Notes: generated by a model not told the origin, from the sequence alone. A stretch of 64,000 nt of DNA from Codonopsis lanceolata (GCA_013146195.2 CM028379.1:85240156-85304155), one strand, 5' to 3'; shown: positions 10,793-22,785, counted from the stretch's first letter. Numbers and translations are program-made.

Positions 10793-11334
10793 TACTCCTC
10801 CTCTTGAAAAGGATTTGTCCTCCAATCCGCACATGGAACCCGATGATCCGCCCGTGTGACAAGATCCATCCAATCCGCCCATTGAGTTATGAAGTAGTCA
10901 TCGATCATCCATTTGATTAACCAAGAACAAGACAAAATTGAAGCTGCAAAATCAAACGGGTCTTCGTATACTTGCGATAACTTCAAGTTTTCTCGAACCA
11001 TTATTAATTTTATTTCAGTTTCTTCTTTCTCCACCCCTTCTCGCTCTTCCTACTCCTTCTCGATTTTCTCTTTCTCAATCTTTTCTCTCTCAATATTTTC
11101 TTTTTCAATTTTCTCTTTTTCAATTCTGTCATTTTCAATCTTCCATTCACTCAAGCTCTTTTGCTACTTTGGGGTATTTATAAAAGATAATTTTGATGTT
11201 GAAGGCACATGAGTAATGATGCCATAGCTTTCTTCAATCCTTCTCAATCCCTCAATCACGAACTCACTACCCACTATCTTTCGAAAAAACTCCGTCCAAT
11301 CATCAATAGCCAATGGTTTAGGAAGTTCGAACAT
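10642..11334 (-). pseudogene. Coiled-coil ORF of the non-autonomous LTR element
   Basis: One continuous frame of 231 codons starts MFELPKPLAIDDWTEFF (ATG at 11334-11332). It passes through a charged heptad-like repeat (IEKEKIEKENIEREKIEKE) and a second conserved-looking part (SQVYEDPFDFAASI, MDLVTRADHRVPCADW). It then crosses the polypurine tract and ends inside the 3' LTR at 10642. Two in-frame TAG codons interrupt it (after NTPK and after KIEKE). It has no RNA-binding knuckle, protease or polymerase motif. I do not recognise the family; a Gag-like or accessory structural protein is only a guess. Confidence 0.6.
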
Positions 11335-11839
11335 GATGATTATTTTGGTGATTCACTCCCTTGAGTGTATGCACTCAAAGTCACAATTTTTTTTTTATTT
11401 TTTTTATAAATAACAAATCCTAGAACAATTAGGATTTCAAAAATTGAAAAACAACACGATTAAACAAGGATTGATGATCCAAGTTCATGACAACTAAAAG
11501 GATAATAAAATCACAATAACAATTTTTTTTTTAATTTTCAGAACTGTTTTCTTCTTCTTCTTTTTTTAAATAAGTTTCGGATCTATTCTTTTTTTTTTGT
11601 CTGAATTCTTTTTTTTTGTAACTTAAATAGTGCTGCCTGAAAATTAATTAATACAACATAATTTTTTTTTCGGGTGTGAACAGTACCATGAACAGTACCA
11701 CGACATGAATAGTAGCAGATTTTTTTTTAATATACGAACATGAACCCTAGCGAAAATTAGGGTTTAACAACTAGAACGATAATACACAAAATTTAAGAAA
11801 GAATGAAATTACCGTAACTAGGATTGCTCTGATACCAAA

Positions 11840-12491
11840 TGATGAGAACCCAAGATCTCCTAGAAAGGTTTTAGGATGAATGACTCTGCGACCCAACGCT
11901 TTCGAGATGACGTGAACCTTGAAATTGTGAATGACGCCACAATTGGGATGATTCTCCAACTGATAAGTCGAATTCAATTATAAACAACGAATCCACGATG
12001 TTTATAATCCGAGCTTCCAATCAAGGACACTCAAATAAGAACACAATTTTCTAACCAGAAAATCAACTCAATTTTTATCAATCAAAATTCCACTGCCTAA
12101 ACAATGTTTAATAATGCCTTTATATAGGCTTACAAAATAAATTCTAATTCTTGTAGGAAAAGAAAACTAAATAAAAGGAAACTGTTAAACCTAAACTTTA
12201 GGAAAAAGAAACCTAAATAAAAAGGAAACTAAAACCTTAAAAATACCAAAACAGTAAAACAGTAAAACTAAAAAAAAAGCTGCTTTTCTGGACACCTTGC
12301 GATCGCAAGCCTATGGCCCCTTGCGATCTCAAGCTTCACAGAAGGTTGCGTCCAAAGTTGCTCCAATTTTGCTGACGTGCCACTTTGACCCCCTGAAGTA
12401 TCCAAACCGTTTTTCCAAGCTTCCAAACTTGATAAATGAATTCCCGATCGAGCTCTTGGAAACACTTTTATGGCTTGTCAATATCATATCA
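11840..12491 (-). repeat. 5' LTR of the non-autonomous element
   Basis: This is the upstream LTR on the minus strand, adjacent to the primer site. It contains a perfect 14-bp palindrome CTTGCGATCGCAAG (12296-12309); the partner LTR has a mutated version. Confidence 0.9.
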
Positions 12492-12496
12492 ATATA

Positions 12497-12697
12497 GATC
12501 ATGTGCTTCGCATGTGCTTGTTTAGACCAAGGGCATTCTAGTCAGTTAAAAAAACAGATAGCAAAACTAATACTAACGGTGGGAGGGGGAAATTGATTCA
12601 AAAAAACAGATTGAGGGACCACATTAAATTGTTTTAATGTCTGAGAAACAAAACATTCTTTTTCGATATGTCCATGGACCAAACAATATATTAATCA
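12497..12697 (-). repeat. MULE terminal fragment, family of 2957-5811
   Basis: The text runs TAGACCAAGGGCATTCT..., ACTAACGGTGGGAGGGGG, CATGGACCAAAC, ATATTAATC. It is the reverse complement of the left terminus seen at 2957 and 3211. It abuts the right TSD of the LTR element, which therefore seems to have inserted into a copy of this MULE. The other end was not found. Confidence 0.65.
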
Positions 12698-12867
12698 TAT
12701 TTTTTATAATCATTTGGCCACTGTAGTCATAATAGGATCCGCGGTCCTTACAAAATTGTGAGCTTCTACCTCCAAGTCTTAACTTCGTACAAGAATACAA
12801 GAATGCTGATGTTAGAATATTAGAATTGGCTAAATTAAATACTCACATCGCCTCCAAACTCAATCTG

Positions 12868-12899
<32 letters not shown>

Positions 12900-13339
12900 G
12901 GCAAATTTGAGGGCTATGGTGCCCTGAAAAATTTAGATAAAGAAATCATTACTCATGTGAAACGAAAAATATAGGTAAACCACCTAAAAAATGTCATGAT
13001 GATGATGTCCACTAATTTTTCTCCTAATTCCACATGTTTTCGAGTAATATTACTAAATAATCGATCTGCTGAATGAACAAATGAAAGCTGTGTTTGTTAA
13101 AATTTAGTCCCTTTGACAAGGAAGAGATCACGTTCTTATCCATCGCAAACGCAAACTTAAACTTATCCACTTTATTCAATAGTGTTATAAGTAACACATG
13201 CTATAATTGAACTTCTGCAAGTCTATTTTATACAAGTGAAATTATTAAGCACTTATCTGAAAGACTTTTCACCTGCATTTCCGGATACAGAAATTTAATT
13301 CAAGTATTTATATATATATGTTTATAATTGCTTCTAGTA
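12698..13339. other. Intergenic, 3' flank of the GH9 gene
   Basis: This non-coding stretch lies downstream of the GH9 stop codon. It contains a (GA)n microsatellite at 12868-12895 and nothing else recognised. Confidence 0.5.
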
Positions 13340-16300
13340 TTACGTCATCTTATCATCAACTGGGGCCAGACTAGTTCCATCGATCCGCAGCATTTTGATA
13401 CGGTTGTTTTGGCTATCACCTAGCAAAGCAGCCACTGATCCCACAAAAGCAGCATTCATATAAGTTGTGGGTTCTAAATGAGAGTAATCTGATCTCAAAT
13501 CATTGAACTGATCATTAGAATTAGGGCCTCCAACAATTGCACCAACATGTGTGTTTGGATTTGGTTTAGTGGAATCGTAGTAGTTCGAGTAGCCGTCGTT
13601 GCATCCCACCTTCCCTGGGCTGACATGGATCGAGGGGATGGATGCGCCTCGGTGATGTAGCTGTTTCGGGTATTTGCTTCCGTATCCGACCATGTATGAC
13701 ATCTTCAAAGGGTTGTTCCCTAGTATGTAGTCCACCTGAAGAAAAATTATCATAGACCAGAAATGAGAAGACCCAAGATCATGTGAGCGGAGGCTAAACT
13801 CAACTTGACTCGGCTCATCTACACCCTTATTTGTAGATTCTATAATGTCGCAAAATATGCCTACTAACCTGTGATTTAGCAAAGGCTTTGATGCGAGAGG
13901 TGGAGAAATTCACAGAACCACATTGGACTCCTCCAATCTTGGCTGAAGCTAGGATCTTAGAGTAGGCTAGGAACACCATGGAAGCACTTGAAGCATACTG
14001 CAAATTGCTAGAATCTCTAGTGTACAAAAGCCCACCTACCAAAACACATTCACACTGGAGAGTTATTTGATTCTGTCTCCCATGAAAGGAGCGACGAAAT
14101 AATGGATTAAAACACTTACCCGGAGTTGTTCTAATTTGCACAGAGCTACTATTTGGCATCAAGGCACATATAAACGAGTCAGCGCCACTCTTAAACTTCT
14201 CCAAATCCTTTTTACCCCCGAAATATTCCTGCAATAAAGAACATAACTCAACAAACTCCATCCTTGATTATATTCGAATAAAAAGAACCCGCAAATCCGT
14301 AATTGTGATACCTTAGCTAGCAATGTTTGGGCTCCGGAAAATTTGTTATCCCAACTGAACTCTGTCACAGCCTGACTCCATCCTTGATTGCTTGTTACAT
14401 AGTTTAAGTAGTTGCTATCACTACTTGCTTTGTATAACCAAGCCGCGGCCCATAACAGCTCATCCTTATCAAAAATAAAACAAATCATAAACTTGTGATC
14501 GTAAGGCACAGCTTCTTTAAGCAATTTTTCAATTGTTATTTATTTTATTTAGACTTAAATAACAATTTGGTCACCTTACTTTCACATTTTTTTCGTCAAA
14601 CTCACTGTACTATTTCCCCCCCTCAATTTAGTGACTATATTTGGTCAATCAATTCAATAAGGTCACTGGGGATCATTTTCGTTAGTTAGATGGACAGAAA
14701 TGTTTGAAATGACCAAAATACTCTTACTAATGTTAAAGGTTATCGGTTTAAAATGTTAATAGTTAAGGGGTCAAATTAAAAGATCAAATTAGCTATATTT
14801 AATTTATATTTTCATTCATTTATTCAATAACTCATCTTAAATCTTTTTTCTTTAATTTATATTTTCATTAATTTAATATATATTTTCATTAATTTAATTT
14901 ATACTTTCATTTATTTAATTTATATTTTCATTAATTTAATTTATACTTTCATTAATTTAATTTATACTTTCATTTATTTAATTTATACTTTCATTTATTT
15001 AATTTATATTTTCATTTATTCAAGTATAACCCAATATCACTTGGATTTTAATTGTTATATATAAAAAATAATGCACAAAATACTCTTTACTAGAAATCCC
15101 TTGACTTACTTCAAAAACAAAAACAAAAAAGAGAAGAAAAAACCTATATCGATCTATCCATCTCCTTCATTCTCTCCGAACATCGCACCAGCTCCCAAGC
15201 TCTCGTCGTCTACAGCAACTAAGCATTATGCTCTGGCCATCAACAGATCGATATTCCAGCCATGCCCTAACTAGTTTCTTCTCCATCTTCGTCAAAACAA
15301 CAACATACAACTCCGGTCGCTCCACCTCTTCTCGCCTCTTTTCCGAAAAATCTCCGGCCTCGTCATTTCTCTCTCCCGGCTCCTACATTACCACTATCTC
15401 ATGACACTCCAACGCCTATGACTCTCTCCCTCTGTCTCTCTCTAATCTTTCTTTCTCCTGCGGCTCAATCCCTAACCGGAGTAGGCCCCACCTGCTTACA
15501 ATTGAGGTAGATAACAAATCGGAAACTCAAAGCTTCGATAAAAGCCAAATAGGTAGTTATTGTTGGTTTTACAAATATTGTCTGTGTACGCATCTCTTTC
15601 TAGGGTTGACGAACACCAGCTTTGGAGATGCCGACGTGAGTGACGAAGGAGATGGGCGCAGCAGGTTGCAGCGACGGTGTGGGTTAGTGAAGATGACGTT
15701 AAGCTTTAATGGAGTCGTTGGAAGCTGAGGAGGTGTGGTGGTCGGGTGGTTGGAAACGTTGAAAGGCTTCGACCGTGGAGGAGATGACGGCGGGCTGGAA
15801 GGGTTAATTTAATTTGTTAGTCATGCCTGTTGGCTGTTACAACCTATTTTTAAAAAGTCAAAATTGGATACAAAATAACTCTTGCAAAAAAGTCAAAATC
15901 GGATTAAAAAGAAGACCCAATTGCATTAAGTAGGGGCATTTTCGGATTTTTAAATTTTAAAAAAATTTTATCCAAAAAATTGGATGGAGTGATGAACGTA
16001 AAAATATAACCAAGTATAGTGATTACATTAAGTAAAAAAAAGTACAGCGAGCTTAACGAAAAAAATATTAAAGTAAGATGACCAAATTGCTTTTTAAGCA
16101 TTTTATTTATATGAAAACAATCAATTAAGGACCCGTAAATAAGCTATCTCAAACGGAACTCTAGATGTTTAGTTAGATATGAGTTTTGTAATTACATTAT
16201 AGCCTGAATAGGAGCAATAGAAAGGGCAAGAACCCTGGTAAGATCCTCGATATTTGTCTGCAAACTGAAATAGCTGCGGAACATTTTTTGAGCAGTTAGT

Positions 16301-17545
16301 CCAAAACACATAACAAAACTACAAATTAAGGCTAAATTTAACAAAACTTACTGATTTTGAATGGCTTAGCAGCTTGGAAGAATAATTGGAGTCAACCTCT
16401 TTGAAGACAATCGAGGCAGCAGCAAGAGCTGCTGCAGAATCCGCTGCTACTTCAGTGCCGGGGGAGCTAGAGGTGATCTTAGTGACTGTTCTAGGAGTGT
16501 CCATGTCTTCTGGGCGCTCCCAGCAAGCATGATCTTTATCTGCATCACCTACCTAAAAGAGGTGAAAGATCAATGTTTTTCTTTTATAACTTTTGAGGGA
16601 ATGCATCCACGACGCAGTCACATTGGACCCACCTATGAGCCTAAAATTACTGTTAGGGGCCATCAACTACCCTTTTGCCTAATACCATGATTTGGTTGTT
16701 CATTTTTTGTGATCCAGCTACATATATACTAGAGTTTGCAAGAATCTGAGCCGTCGATTTTAGAATAAAAATCAACCATTATGGTGTAACTCTAAAAGTA
16801 CCCGAACTGAAAACAAATTCAAGCGTTTTTGTGTAAACTCTGTGAATGTATCATGCCAAAGTTACTCAGAAGAAGTTATACAAGGTTGTACCTGAGTATA
16901 GAGAGTGGTGGCTGAAGTGTGGGCTCTTAAAATAAAACTCGAGCCCCAACGGATTGCAGTCCGGAGGTAATCGAGTTGATCGGCCGAAGATATCTCTTCT
17001 TGGTTCTCAACAGCTGCCCAACTCAACAAACTGACAGTAAAAGCCATGGGCCATCCGAACTTCACATTGTCAGCTGCATCATAGTATCCTCCAGTTAAGT
17101 TTACCTGCCAAAGTTCATAACACATCGCAGACTAGTTAACATATATAGTAGGACTTAAATTAACTTATTTTTGATTATTCTCGTTGTTTGACTTTCATAT
17201 GTGTCCTTATGTTACAGGTTAATTGATTTTATTTGACCCTTCAAAACTGCATATATAGTACGGGATGGCCCCCCCGGAAAGGTCAAGCTTGAATTGCATC
17301 CATACATTGTCGGACTTGCCATCGGAGAGAGCAGAGTCCCCCCTCCATTTTACTCGTTGGTCAGGGGGCAATTTCCCGGAGCGTTGTCCTTCAAAGAACA
17401 AGATTGCTTTGCCAAGAACATCCTTATAATCATAAGTAGTAGTTGCAGACAAGAGCCCATGATCATCCTCCATGGTTCGTGCACCCCTACTAGCTAAGGT
17501 GCACCACAACAGGACCAGACCCCAAATGGTTGCAACACGAGGCAT
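13340..17545 (-). CDS. Secreted GH9 endo-1,4-beta-glucanase, class B
   Basis: Eight exons on the minus strand (17545-17306, 17104-16892, 16552-16352, 16273-16196, 14464-14312, 14228-14120, 14035-13869, 13735-13340) join in phase across GT-AG introns to 518 residues. The ATG at 17545 starts MPRVATIWGLVLLW, a good signal peptide. The preceding in-frame TTG codon is not a plant start. GH9 landmarks are intact: GGYYDAADN (residues 85-93, with both catalytic Asp), CSYSGYN/DELLWAAAWLY (about 239-256), HHRGASIPS (414-422) and DLRSDYSHLEPTTYMNA (466-482, Glu475 as proton donor). The length fits class B plant cellulases; there is no C-terminal carbohydrate-binding module. It probably hydrolyses beta-1,4-glucan in the wall during growth or organ separation. 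Intron 4 (16195-14465) carries a 1.55-kb MULE; its donor GTAATT is weak. I infer a working gene if that intron still splices. Confidence 0.9.
14552..16099. mobile_element. MULE inside GH9 intron 4
   Basis: TIRs start GACTTAAATAACAATTTGG (14552) and GCTTAAAAAGCAATTTGG (16099, minus strand). They stay alike for over 60 bp (TCACCTTACTTT versus TCATCTTACTTT). A direct repeat ATTTTATTTA at 14542-14551 and 16100-16109 marks the target duplication, of Mutator length. There is no transposase; the interior is an A/T-rich tandem block plus a C/T-rich stretch of unknown origin. Without the element the intron would be about 170 bp, normal for this gene. Confidence 0.9.
14855..15020. repeat. About 20-bp AT-rich tandem repeat
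   Basis: Repeated units of the form ATTTAATTTATAYTTTCATT, roughly eight copies, lie within the intron-4 MULE. They look like replication-slippage expansion. Confidence 0.75.
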
Positions 17546-17598
17546 GGTTTTGTGACTTAACAACTTTCTTTAAGACTCGGCTAATCATCCTGGCTGTC

Positions 17599-17605
17599 AT
17601 TTATA
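17599..17605 (-). promoter_or_regulatory. Candidate TATA box of the GH9 gene
   Basis: On the minus strand CTCTATAAATGAC lies 54-60 bp upstream of the ATG at 17545. This predicts transcription starting about 25-30 bp before the ATG. The position supports 17545 as the true start. Confidence 0.55.
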
Positions 17606-18127
17606 GAGCAATTTAACTTGATATTTTGTGCCATCAATCATTTTCTTGACGATTCAAGGTATGGAATGGAGATGGCGTGAGGAATATAAGTGAGAAGGTT
17701 AAAAATGTCATGCAGACTATAGATTAAGGATTGGAGTGAGATAAGAGAACCCATTCTTTCAAACGTCATTAGCGCAATTATTCTCCAAAAATTCCAAATG
17801 CTAACATCAAAGCCATACTAGGCTGTTCCCTTGGCCCTGATTTTAAGCAAAATCCCTATCAAATTTCTTCACATTTTCTTTTTTGGACATGAAGTTTCTT
17901 GATGATAACCCATTTTACGATAACAATGAGTATTTTATACCCAAAAAAAATTACTTGAAAAGGTCGCATGCTTAACTTCTTTTTTTTCCGATATGGGTTG
18001 CATATTTTTATTTTATTTTTACACATTATACAGTATACTATGATTTTCGTTTGCAATTAAGGTATTTGCTAATGAAAACTTAAACAAATTAATTGCTCAA
18101 TAAGCTTTCATCAAGTTTGAAAATGCC
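17606..18127. other. GH9 upstream region
   Basis: This non-coding AT-rich sequence is the presumed promoter. I could not assign specific regulatory motifs beyond the TATA box. Confidence 0.4.
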
Positions 18128-18275
18128 AAAATTAGGATTTAGGTCTAGGGTTTAGAGTTTTTGATTTTAGGGGTTTCGGGTTTATAATTTATCATTTTAA
18201 GGTTTTAGAGTTAAGAGTTTAGGGTTTAGGGTTGTAGGATATAGAGTTTAGGGTTTTGGGTTTGGGTTCACTTTG
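18128..18275. repeat. Degenerate telomere-like TTTAGGG tract
   Basis: This run contains many TTTAGGG/TTTAGAG/TTTCGGG-type heptamers, including TTTAGGGTTTAGGGTT near 18218. It is an interstitial, decayed version of the plant telomere repeat or a promoter-type telo-box cluster. Confidence 0.55.
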
Positions 18276-18488
18276 ACTTTGTTTCGATACGTTTATTTTT
18301 GGAACATTAAAATACTCGGTGAAGTTTTTACTAACAGGCACAGCATCCAATTCTTAAAAAAATACGCAACCTATTTTAGATAAAAAAGAAAAGGAAAGTA
18401 CGCCGTTTGGAATTTTCACCCATAACTTGCGCAGCTAATCTTATGCATCAAGCAAAGACATATATATCCTTTACATGACATTTGACAA

Positions 18489-18668
18489 ATACTCTCTCCA
18501 TTTAAGGTAAAAAAATTTCGTTTGAATATCAAACTTTTAAGAAAATTGCACTTAGTTGTCCATTAATAATAAAATAACACTTTTATACTTTAATTTTAAA
18601 ATTAAACTCTTTAAGTGAAACACTCCGAAATAAAATAGACGACTCTTTACTCGAAAAGAAAGAAGTAC
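18489..18668. mobile_element. Stowaway-like MITE
   Basis: It begins TACTCTCTCCATTTAAGG and ends ...TACTCGAAAAGAAAGAAGTA, the decayed 'CTCCCTCCGT...' inverted termini of Tc1/mariner-derived Stowaway MITEs. The interior is AT-rich and non-coding. Confidence 0.55.
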
Positions 18669-18936
18669 ATATTTATCCTTTACATATTTTGACTTAAATT
18701 GATGGGATTCATTAATTATTGGTAACTTTCTATCTTTTGCACATAATTTTTTTTATTGATGGAAAAGGGTAGTTTAGGTAAAAATACTTCTTTATTATTT
18801 TGAATATTACAATATTTTTTCCCATTAAACCAGATCAAATTGATCTGTTAAGATTTGTCATGCAAAATAAAGTCTTAATTATACTTTGATCCTGCAAATG
18901 AAATCACAGTGGCAAAATGGTTTGTCTAGACACTTC

Positions 18937-19140
18937 TGGGGTATTTACAAAAATGGCCAAGTCAAAGATGACTTGGTCATTTGTAGCCTCACTTAAAAAA
19001 AATACTCTTTTATGGCCTGGTTTATCGATAAACCAGTGATAAACCACGACTGGTTTATCGGTAAACCAGTAAAAATACACCCCCTTAACATCCGAAATCA
19101 CCTTACGAGTGGTCGACCAACACTTGGTGATAAACCAGGA
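18937..19140 (+). repeat. MULE terminus with TGGTTTATC palindromes, left-facing
   Basis: It starts GGGTATTTACAAAAATGGCC, contains CCAAGTCAAAGATGACTTGG (an internal palindrome) and then the perfect 20-bp palindrome CTGGTTTATCGATAAACCAG (19017-19036). The block is repeated in reverse at 34335-34608, and part of it recurs at the right end of the transposase-bearing MULE (27285-27346). It is presumably a terminal/sub-terminal segment of that MULE family. Confidence 0.65.
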
Positions 19141-19750
19141 TAAACCATGTGGTCATGACCAAGTCGTTTTGGTTTTTGGTTTTGTTGATTTGATAATGTG
19201 CTTTGAATGGCTTGAGAGAAGTTTCTTTTGGGGTGTCGGGAATTTGTTTGTGCAAAAAGGTCGTCCGGCCTTCAGTTTATTATTTCTAAGCTATTAAACT
19301 TGGAACAATATTCACTCTTCTTTCACGAATTCTTCGCATTTTGATTTCATTTAGTTATGGGTTAATCGCATCATCATGTCCTTAATAATTTTTTGTCAAA
19401 ATTAATTATATTCTAAAAATTTCAAATTTTCACAGGTCATCATTTTTACTGAGAATGACCCAAATTAAGATTGAAGCAATTTTCACTTCTTGCAAATTAT
19501 GAAGATAGCATGCCCATTGTAAGAAAATCGTCTTCTCTCCTCCTTCCAATCTGATATCTCAAATTGAGATTCAAACAATTTTTCTTTCTCTCTCTCTTCC
19601 CTAATATTTCAAATCCCAAATCCAAAAATCAAAATTTCTTCTCCCTAGAGACATATAGAAACTCTAATTAGTACAATAATGTTGTATATGGAAGTTGGAA
19701 CTCGAGGAATAAGAACCTACAACTTGCAATTGTTGTTTTCCGATGTTTCA
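19141..19750. other. No gene seen
   Basis: This is AT-rich non-coding sequence with no repeat or element end recognised. Confidence 0.4.
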
Positions 19751-20490
19751 GGTTCCGTTTGTTTCGCGAAAAATAACTTTTGGAAAACGTTTTCATCTTT
19801 TTTTGGTTTTTGGTAACCTTACAAAAATGTAGTCAACATAAAAGTTTTTCCGAATTAACGGAAAATAAAACATTTTTTCCCGAAAATAACTTACGGATTC
19901 ATTTTCTGTAAGTCATTTTCTAAATATTCGAGTACCCCTCCACCCCTTCCACAATTATACATATTTACATATATGCATAATATTTCACTCAACAAATAAA
20001 TTGTATAGAAATATAAATTGAGTTTGTGGATACTATTTATAAATTATAATATAAATAAATACTCACTACATCCTAAAATTAGTATCAATTATATTATTTA
20101 TAGACATCTCAAACATTGTCCATTTTTTAAATAAAAAACTTTTTTTTCATATTAATTATAAATTTTTTTATTTGTATGATTGGAAAAAAATGGATCTTAT
20201 AGATTCAACACCACTAATGATACATTGAGGGTTACTAAAAGGAAAATTACTTAAAATTCAACATTGTCTTATATTCAATATAAACATTAATATTATAATA
20301 TGCATTTTGTATTTATTTATATATGATTTTGCATAGCATTTTTCGTGCGTTTGCCAAATACCCAAAAATATTTTTTGACATATTTTCAAAAGATATACCA
20401 AACACCAAAAAACAAAATCTTTTCATTCTTTACAAATCAGTTTCTAAACATTATTTTCAAGATATCATTATCGGTGAAATAAATGAAGCC
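19751..20490. mobile_element. TIR element, possibly PIF/Harbinger-type
   Basis: The left end is GGTTCCGTTTGTTTCGCGAAAAATAAC. The right end, on the minus strand, is GGCTTCATTTATTTCACCGATAATG. The inverted ends are similar over about 30 bp. Flanking triplets are TCA and TTA, a possible mutated TTA target. No ORF of note is present. Confidence 0.5.
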
Positions 20491-20739
20491 TTAGCGTGTA
20501 CTTGTCTTCATTTTTATACATTAGCTTTCGTGGTCTACAATGATAACATGAATGGAATCTCACCTAATTGAATTGGGCGAGTCTCATATTCTGCTCTGCC
20601 TAATTTTTTGGACTAAACATTTCAAAAGTTGGTAAAATTGCAGCATGCATGCATGGAATTGGAATCTGAGTCATATATCCGAAACAGTAGCACACTTTTT
20701 TCTCATTCAATGTTTTAAACATATATTTTGTTTCTCTGT

Positions 20740-20870
20740 ATGGACTACAATGTAGTTTGCTTTCACGTATGTGATGCAGTAGGCTGCATGGACTACAATA
20801 TAGTTGCTTTCACGTATGTGATGCAGTAGACTGCATGGACTACAATGCAGTAGGCTATGCAGGCCAGTGT
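20740..20870. repeat. About 63-bp tandem duplication, 2-2.5 copies
   Basis: The block TGGACTACAATRTAGTT-GCTTTCACGTATGTGATGCAGTAGRCTGCA occurs twice in tandem, followed by a partial third copy TGGACTACAATGCAGTAGGC. Confidence 0.75.
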
Positions 20871-21322
20871 CTAACACTCCGACTATTTGTTTACGTCTAT
20901 ATCTATTATTTTATTGTATTAAGTGTGTATTAATTTTTAAACACTATATTTAGATGTGATTCTCCAATTGCTTATGTTAGTATAGTATCTTGTTAAATTA
21001 TTAATAAGTTATACAAGATTGTCCGTTGTTCGTTAGTCTGACATTAATTATCCATAATTTTTACTCCAATTAATAATTAAGTGTATTTTAACTTGTATTA
21101 CATACAAGTTGTTATGTTAATTAATTTATTAATTAGTGATCATTTTATATCGTGTTATTGATTTCATTACGAAAATATACTATTAATAATTGTCATTGAT
21201 CTAGTAAGTAATAAACATATTTGACCAAGTTATATATTTTGACTTTTTTTGTACATTAATTAATACATCCATAGTTTTATAATAAAAGCTTATATATTAT
21301 CAAATGATATTTGAAGAGATTA
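20871..21322. other. No gene seen
   Basis: This is AT-rich spacer up to the hAT element target site. Confidence 0.4.
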
Positions 21323-21464
21323 GTGTTAAGTAGAGCTATTAGAACGGGTCTGCGAGACAGGTTTGCCAGCGGGCTGAGAAAGCTTGATATAAGATGGGGC
21401 GGGAAATGCCCCGAACATAATGGTCCCTAAAAGTCTTGGCCTTACCCAACTCGCGTAGGGTATT

Positions 21465-22785
21465 AACCATTATAACATGAAAATGCGTTATATGCCTAAT
21501 GTCGAAATTGTATAATACACCACATTTGATCATTATAAAATCAAAATACGTTACGCCTAATACTGAAATGGTATAACACACTACTATTGACCATTATAAC
21601 ACGAAAATATTGAAATGATATAATGGACTACTATGATAAATTATTATGACATAAAAATATGTTACGCCTAATGACGAAATGTTATAATAGACTACTATAG
21701 ACGATTATAACATGAAAATACGTTATGCCTCATGATGAAATGGTATAATGGACTACTAAGAATAAAATTGTATAATAGACTACTATGAACCATTATAACA
21801 TGAAAATACGTTACATCTAATGGCAAAATGGTATAATACACTACTGTAATCATTACAACATGAAAATACGTTACGCCTAATGGCGAAATGATATGGACTA
21901 CTATAGAATATTATAACATGAAAATATGTTACGCCTAATGGAGAAATTATATAATGGACTACTATGGACCATTATAACATGAAAACATGTTACGCTTAAT
22001 GGAAAAATGGTATAATACACTACTATTGACCATTATATCATGAAAATATGTTACGCCTAATGCCGAAATAGTATAATACTCCACATTGGACCATTATAAC
22101 ATCAAAATACGTTACGCGCCTAATGTCGAAATGATATAATACACTACTATTAACCATTATAACATGAAACTACGTTACGCCTAATGCCAAAATGATATGA
22201 TGGACTACTATAACCCATTATGACATGAAAATACGTTACACCGAATGACGAAATGGTATAATGGATTACTATAGACCATTATAACATGAAAATACGTTAT
22301 GCCTAATGGTGAAATGATATAATTGACTAATATGGACCATTATAACATGAAAATACGTTACGCCTAATGGTGAAATGATATAATTGACTAATATGAACCA
22401 TTATAACATGAAAATACGTTACATTTAATGGTAAAAATGGTATAATGGACTACTTTGGACCATTATAGCATGAAAATACGCTATGACTAATGCCGAAATG
22501 ATATAATACACTACTATTGGCCAAACACGAAAATGCGTTACGCTTACTTGCGAAATGGTATAATACACTACTATTAACAATTATAACATAAAAATATGTT
22601 ACACCTAATGTCGAAATAGTATAATGGACTATTTTATAGACCATTATACCATGAAAATACATTACGCCTAATGACGAAATAGTATAATGGACTACTATGG
22701 ACCATTATAATATGAAAATACATTGCGCCTAATGGCGAAATTGTATAATACACTACTATGAACCATTATATTATGAAAATATGTT
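21465..22785. repeat. 61-bp minisatellite, about 21 copies
   Basis: The unit has the form ACCATTATAACATGAAAATA then CGTTACGCCTAATGRCGAAA then TGGTATAATGGACTACTATG and one more base. It repeats head to tail with moderate divergence and occasional truncated units. It lies between the hAT left end and the MULE part, and I found no other copy in the window. Confidence 0.9.

Larger units (their letters stand above)
10145..12491 (-). mobile_element. Complete non-autonomous LTR retrotransposon
   Basis: Two direct LTRs (10145-10792 and 11840-12491, about 650 bp) start TGATRTGATATTGAC and end GTTCTCATCA on the minus strand. They are flanked by the 5-bp TSD ATATA (10140-10144 and 12492-12496). Next to the 5' LTR lies TGGTATCAGAGC (11825-11836), the initiator-Met tRNA primer site. 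The purine tract AAGAGGAGGAG lies beside the 3' LTR (10796-10808). The internal region is only about 1.05 kb and lacks gag, protease, integrase and reverse transcriptase, so the element must depend on a relative for enzymes. Confidence 0.92.

Noticed and set aside
10913..11212. Plus-strand ORF rich in Phe-Ser-Ile repeats
   Set aside because: It is the antisense of the Glu/Lys coiled-coil repeat of the LTR element on the minus strand.
17546..17563. Upstream TTG start giving six extra residues for the GH9 protein
   Set aside because: TTG is not used as a start in plant nuclear genes. The ATG at 17545 begins a proper signal peptide and sits at a sensible distance from the TATA box.
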